Assembly: GCA_902774175.1 (NCBI GenBank)
Contig: CACYHG010000013.1
Coordinates: forward strand, 1 to 59,759
Source: an uncultured Bacteroidota bacterium
GTDB lineage: Bacteria > Bacteroidota > Bacteroidia > Bacteroidales > WCHB1-69
DNA length: 59,759 bases
Direction: 5' to 3'
Shown here: piece after piece, positions 54,101 through 59,759 of the stretch
How positions within the stretch are numbered: position 1 is the stretch's first letter
Layout: each line of letters begins with the position of its first letter
Notes under the pieces: generated by a model
The model's database searches: none
What the model was told of the DNA's origin: nothing
Seen by the model: the letters and a program-made list of their open reading frames with translations, nothing else
Position numbers and translations under genes: made by a program

Positions 54101-57100
54101 ACTTCGCCACCCTGGACGACGCCCTGTTCATCCTCGAAAATTGCGGTGTGAAAGCTCCTGTCCGGCTGCTTTTGGCCGGTGGCACCTACGGCTCAACCAC
54201 AATAGATGTGACGGCGCCCGGTTCCGACAACAATAACACTGTAACCCTGATGCCGTACAAGAACGACACTGTCATCTTTGACGGCGGAAGCACCAGCTCC
54301 TCCCTGATTGTGGACGGAATTTCACACTGGGTCTTCCAAGGGCTCACCATCGGCAACACCAAGGACGGTGTCGGCGGCGTCGAGCTCAAAGGCGGTAACA
54401 AGGATGTGACCTTCAGGAACTGCGACATCTACTCGAACCAGACCACCAAGAAAAAAGTTGCCAACAGCACCACATGCGAAAGCGGTGTCAAGATGATCAG
54501 CGCCAACAACGCCACCGTTTATCCGGTGGATGTCCGCTTTATCGGCAACCGGATTGTCGGCGGCACGGTCAACTTCCTGCTGGTATATGCTGGAGGCACA
54601 CAGGCCCAGATGCAGGACGCATCCATCATCATTGACAGCAACACCATTAGCGACGCCTTCTACGCAGCGCTCTACAACTCCACCTACTCCGTTGTCAAGA
54701 GTTTCTGCTACAATACGGTGACGAGCAGGGCAAATGCTGACACCATGTTTACGGCCATCCACGGCAACACAAGCGGCATTTGGGGTAATATCATCGGGAA
54801 CCGCATCCACATCACCACAAAGATCACAAACACCTCCGGAAGCAGCACCGCCGCGTACGGAATGGTCTTCCTGAATGGGGCAAACACCTCGACCTCCTCG
54901 CCCGCTTACATTTGTAATAATGAGATTCTCATTAAAGATTCCAGCTCTGCCAGCAAAACAAAATACGGCATGTATATCGGCACAGCCGCGAACTGGGAGG
55001 TCCATTACAACACCATCTACATCAACTCTTCGCTTGGAACAAGTTACGGCATGTATTTGTCGAACTCCAACAACAGCTTTAAAATCAACGCCACCCGCAA
55101 CCTTGTCTTCTGCGACAATGCGGGAACACGCTACCCGCTCTATATGACCACAGCAAATGCAGTGGTCGCCAGAGGGTTGCGCGCATATAACAATTTCTAC
55201 TCCGCAACCAACGTGGCCTACATCAGCGCGGCAAAGACAACCGTGGCCGCCCTGCAGTCCGCCACCGGCCAGGACACCGCCACCATCAGCATCAAGCCGG
55301 TGTTCAGCGGCACAAACCTGATTCCTGACAACGACACCGACTTCAACTGCCCTGTTGACGCATCGCTCATCCTGACCGACATCAACGGACAGCCGAGAAA
55401 GAAGACCACCACAATGGGTGCCTACCACTGCGCAAAGAGTTCGGGCAACTACATCGTCATCGGAAGCTCCGTAATGGCTGACCACCCCTTCTCCGCCTTC
55501 GACTCCCTGCTGAACGAGGTTTCGGCCGGCAACATGACCGGACAGATCACCTTCGCCTTTGAATCCGGCACATACGTGTTCACCAAGGCCTTGAATGTGA
55601 ACACCGCCAAATTCACCGCAAAGGACCATCTGACCATCACCTCGGTGGCACAGAACCGCGACAGCGTCACGTTCAGGTACAGCACCGGTACAATCATTCC
55701 GGGATTCATCCTGCTGAACAACACCAACCATGTGACCTTCAGCCATCTGTACATCCACAACAACAGCACCTCCAACGGCCACACCGTCTGCATGAACGGA
55801 CCGATTGAAGATGTGACATTCTACCACTGCTACCTGAAACGTACCAGCGGCACCAACTTCGCCACCGCAGGCACGATGCAGACCATCGGCGCCACCACCC
55901 TGAACAACACCGGCGCACAGGACAACAACAACGGCAACAACGGCCCCGCCACCACAATCAAGTGGGTGCGCTATATCGGCAACACCATCGAAAACGGATG
56001 CCGCAACATCATAACCATTGCCACCACCAACCGCATACAGGGCCTGGTGTTCAACGACAACACCATCTTCGACAACACCGCCGCCGGCATTTTGATTTAC
56101 CGTGCGGACAGCGTGACCTGCAACCGCAACCACGTAATGGTAAAGGACAAAACCACATCCTACTGGACCAACGGAATCCAGCTCACCGCCATCACAGGCG
56201 ACAGCGTCTGCGGCAACACGGTCTCCTTCCTGAACCAGAACAACACCTACTACGGCGGTGCAGCCATCAATGTTTCAGGTGTGGTCAACACGAAGACCGG
56301 CATCGGCAAATCGGGACGCATCCTCATCGCCAACAACGTCATACTCGGATACAACAGCAGTTCTTACGTAAGCAACAACAAGGGATCCTGCAGCCTGCTT
56401 GCGCTTTCCAAAGTTCAGGCCGACGTATGGTTCAACAGCATCTATAATTCACGCACCTCCTATGCCCCCACTGCAGGTCTCAACAACAAGACCGTATATA
56501 TGATAGGTATCGGTGACACCAGCGACGTGCATCTGGTGGGCAACCAACTGATTGCCCTTGACAACAAGAACCAGTATATCATGAATGTGGCGCCCGGCAC
56601 CGCAAATGCCGGAAAAGTCGTTTCCGAATACAACAACTTCTACTTCATGAACGGCGGAACCGCTTATGCCTGCCACAACGACACGGCGGTCAACTCGTTG
56701 TCAACACTGCTTGGCCTCATCAACGACAAGGGAAGCGTCAGCATGGACCCGAAATTTTCAAATCCGGACAAAGATCTGAAACTCGGCAACCCCGGTCCCT
56801 TCACCATCGTGCCGAACCCCGGCCTTGCAGAAGACATCCAGGGACTGTCACGCGGCAAGACAACCACCATCGGAGCCTATGCAGTTGCATCGCTTGACGC
56901 GGCCCTGACCGACTTCGGCAAGACAGACTTCAACGCAGCCTCCGGCGGAAGCAACGACCTTTACGTAACCATCGTGAACAACGGCATGACCACACTTACC
57001 TCCGCCACCATTTTCTGGAACGACGGATCGGCAGTGCAGAAATTCGCCTGGACAGGCAAACTTGCCCTTGGCGACAAGGACAGCGTGAAAATCGGCACCT

Positions 57101-59759
57101 TCAAAACAGTTGCAGGCAGCATGTGCCACATAACAGCATGGGTGGCCGACCCGAACAGCGGAAAGGACGAATTCAACGGCAACGACACAATCGACATTGA
57201 AAAATACATCTGCAAGGGAGCCCTGGCCGGAGACTACACCGTCGGCAAGGGCATGGATTTCGCCGACCTTGACGAAGCCATCCAGGTAATGTACTCCTGC
57301 GGAATCGCCAAGCCGGTCCGCCTGCTTGTTGCCGGCGGCACCTACGGCGCAACAACCATTTCGGACTCCATACCAGGATCCAGCTACACCAACACCATCA
57401 CCCTGATGCCTTACAAGAACGACAATGTGGTCATTGACGGCGGTACAGGCACATCGCTCCAGCTGAACGGCGCAAAGCACTGGATTTTCAACGGCATCAC
57501 CATCGGCAACACCACCAACGGACTGATTGGTGTGAACCTGGCCGGAGCAATCAGGGATGTGACATTCCGCGGTTGCAACATCTACAGCCAGAACACAACC
57601 ACATCCTCCTCTTACCGTGCCGTCAACCTGCCAAACACAAGCAGCAGCACAACCTACCCGGTCGACCTGAACTTCATCGGCAACCGGATCGAGGGCGGAT
57701 ACTACAACTTCTACCTGTACTACACTGCGGGCGGCACCTACGCTGACATGAAGAATGCCTCCGTGCACATCGACAGCAACATCCTGGCAAACGCCTACTA
57801 CTACGGCGTGTACAGTTATTACCGTTCCGCCATCAAGAGTTTCTGCCACAACACCATCACAAACAGAAGCAACTGCACCAACATATACTACGGCCTCTAC
57901 GGAAGCCAGTATGGCATGTGGGACAAAGTGGTCGGCAACCGTTTCAGGTTAAACAGCACGACCACCAACTACGGCATCAATATGGCCACGTACCAGCAGT
58001 ACGGCCAATATTGCGACAGCATCCCCGCATACATTTATAATAATGAGGTTGTCATTACCGGTGGAGGAACCAAATACGGCATCTACATCTCCTCTCCGAG
58101 CGGGAACTGGGAGGTTCACCACAACACCGTCTATATCAAATCTGCCGGCACCGCCTACGGACTGTATTTCGCCAACAGTGTTGACGGCTTCCTGATTAAC
58201 GCGACCCGCAACCTGGTCTTCTGCGACAGCACCGGCACACGCTATCCGCTCTACATGACCACCGCCAACAGCGTGGCCACCCGCGGCGTGCGTGCCTACA
58301 ACAACCTCTACTCCGCCACCAACGTGGCCTACATCGGCGCGGCAAAGACAACAGTGGCCGCCCTGCAGTCCGCCACCAACCAGGATGCCAACACCATCAG
58401 CGTGATGCCGGTCTACAACGACATTACAAAAGATCTGGTTCCGGCCAACGACACCGCATTCCGCTGCCCGGCCAACGCCTCCATAACCCTGACGGACATC
58501 AACGGCAATGCCAGAGCCAGAACCACGCTCATGGGCGCGTATCACCGTGTCAACTCCGGCAGCACACCCGCCATCGATGCCGAACTGGCCGGTTTCTACA
58601 AGGAGAAGAGCATCTATGCAGGCAAGTTCCCGGTGTACGTTATTGTTAGGAACAACGGCACCGACGACATCAAGCAGGCAAACATCAGCTGCACCATCAA
58701 CGGCATTTCCCAGACCGCGCTCTACTACCAGCCGGCAAAACCGCTGGCTTCGATGCAGTCCGACACGGTGGAGATCGGCAAATACAACTTCCCGCTCGGC
58801 AGCTGCACGCTGACCGCCTGGATTGACCTGACCGGCGACGCCAGCCACAGCAACGACACAATTACCACAAAACTGAACGTGATCGCCAAGGAGGATGTGG
58901 CGCTGCTCGATTTCGCCAACACCACCCTCAACGGCGGACAGCAGAGCAACATCTATGTGACCATGTACAACAATGGTCTCGACACCCTGAAATCGGTGGA
59001 AGTCCACTGGAAATCCGCCAATGTGCTGCAGACGACCTACTACTGGAAGGGTGCCCTGGCCGCCGGTGACAGCACTGTGGTCTGCATCGGCAACACCACC
59101 CCGGCAGCACGTCGCTTCATCGCCCTTGTCGCCTGGACTGAGAATCCGAACAGCCTCATCGACGGGAACCTGCACAACGACACAATCGAGACAAAACTCT
59201 TCTCCTGCAACGGACCTCTCTCCGGCACGCTCACAGTCGCCTCGTCAGGTGGTGCAAGGACACTCTTCAACACCATCGAGGAGGCGGTGCAGGCACTGAA
59301 CACCTGCGGCGTCAACGGAGCGGTCATACTTTCCATCGGCATGCCTCTGACCCTTAACCAGCTGATATTGTCCGACAGCGTCCCCGGCAGCAGCAGTGTG
59401 AACACAATCTCCTTAACGCCGGATGCCGGCCTGACCGTCACCATCAACTATGGCAGTTACGGCCCGTCCCTGATTTTGGACAATACCAAGCACTGGATTT
59501 TCAGCAATTTCTCCATTGGTGACAGCGTGAGGGGACTGACCGGCATACAGATGAAGGGCACCAACAGGGACATCGCCTTCTACAACTGCTCAATCCACGC
59601 CAGCCAAAGCGCAACTAAGAACGAGTCAAACGCCATTGAGTTCATCAACCCGCAGAAGAGCAAGGACTATCCTCAGCAGATCTCATTCACACAGTGCCGC
59701 ATCACCGGAGGATACGCCAACTTCTACCTCTCCAACACCGCAGGTGACCCGTCACAGAT

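Overview
The window looks like chromosome from a Bacteroidota, most likely order Bacteroidales. The grounds are promoter -7 boxes of the TAnnTTTG type, no Shine-Dalgarno pattern, cargo proteins with type IX secretion (T9SS) sorting tails, a PorP/SprF-type protein, a SusC-like outer-membrane receptor, lipoproteins with lipoboxes, and Bacteroidota housekeeping genes (dnaA, dnaX, gcvH, thyA, rnhB, tilS-coaE). No plasmid, prophage, transposase or CRISPR array was seen.

Layout. 1-6.9 kb is accessory: a Y-family polymerase with an MmcQ/YjbR protein, an ORF6N regulator, lipoproteins, a transglutaminase-like lipoprotein, and a decayed antitoxin/PIN remnant. 7-21.7 kb runs mostly rightward: a secreted protein of unknown role, glutathione peroxidase, an alpha/beta hydrolase, two flavoproteins, three T9SS cargo proteins, YitT and RarA. 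21.7-26.7 kb holds tRNA-Gln, an outer-membrane receptor co-oriented with dnaA, and a guanine-deaminase-like gene. 26.6-34.5 kb holds a PorP/SprF plus OmpA-type pair, an ABC exporter and a lamin-tail protein. 34.6-41.6 kb is housekeeping (tRNA-Gly, rpiB, tilS-coaE, gcvH, dnaX) with one C10 protease. 41.6-43 kb is a repeat-rich gap with one lipoprotein. 43-47.3 kb runs leftward (uspA, thyA, and ldcA-membrane protein-rnhB). 47.4-52.2 kb is a rightward run (DUF349, OPT transporter, YigZ). From 52.3 kb to the right edge is one very large secreted beta-helix protein, incomplete here.

Themes. Much of the window builds or feeds the cell surface: T9SS parts (PorP/SprF and OmpA-type) lie on the same segment as at least four sorting-tail cargo proteins and the giant beta-helix protein. 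The most interesting non-gene signals are: (1) a constant GTAT element exactly 15 bp upstream of the -7 box in most promoters I could find; (2) an inverted repeat inside the ORF6N coding region whose arms covary with a second copy near 3.3 kb; (3) short palindromic repeats inserted in frame in coding genes; (4) a stranded 3' tail of a flavoprotein gene that brackets a 3.9-kb pair of T9SS genes; and (5) a dnaX gene ending at a TAG followed in frame by what looks like its normal C-terminal tail.
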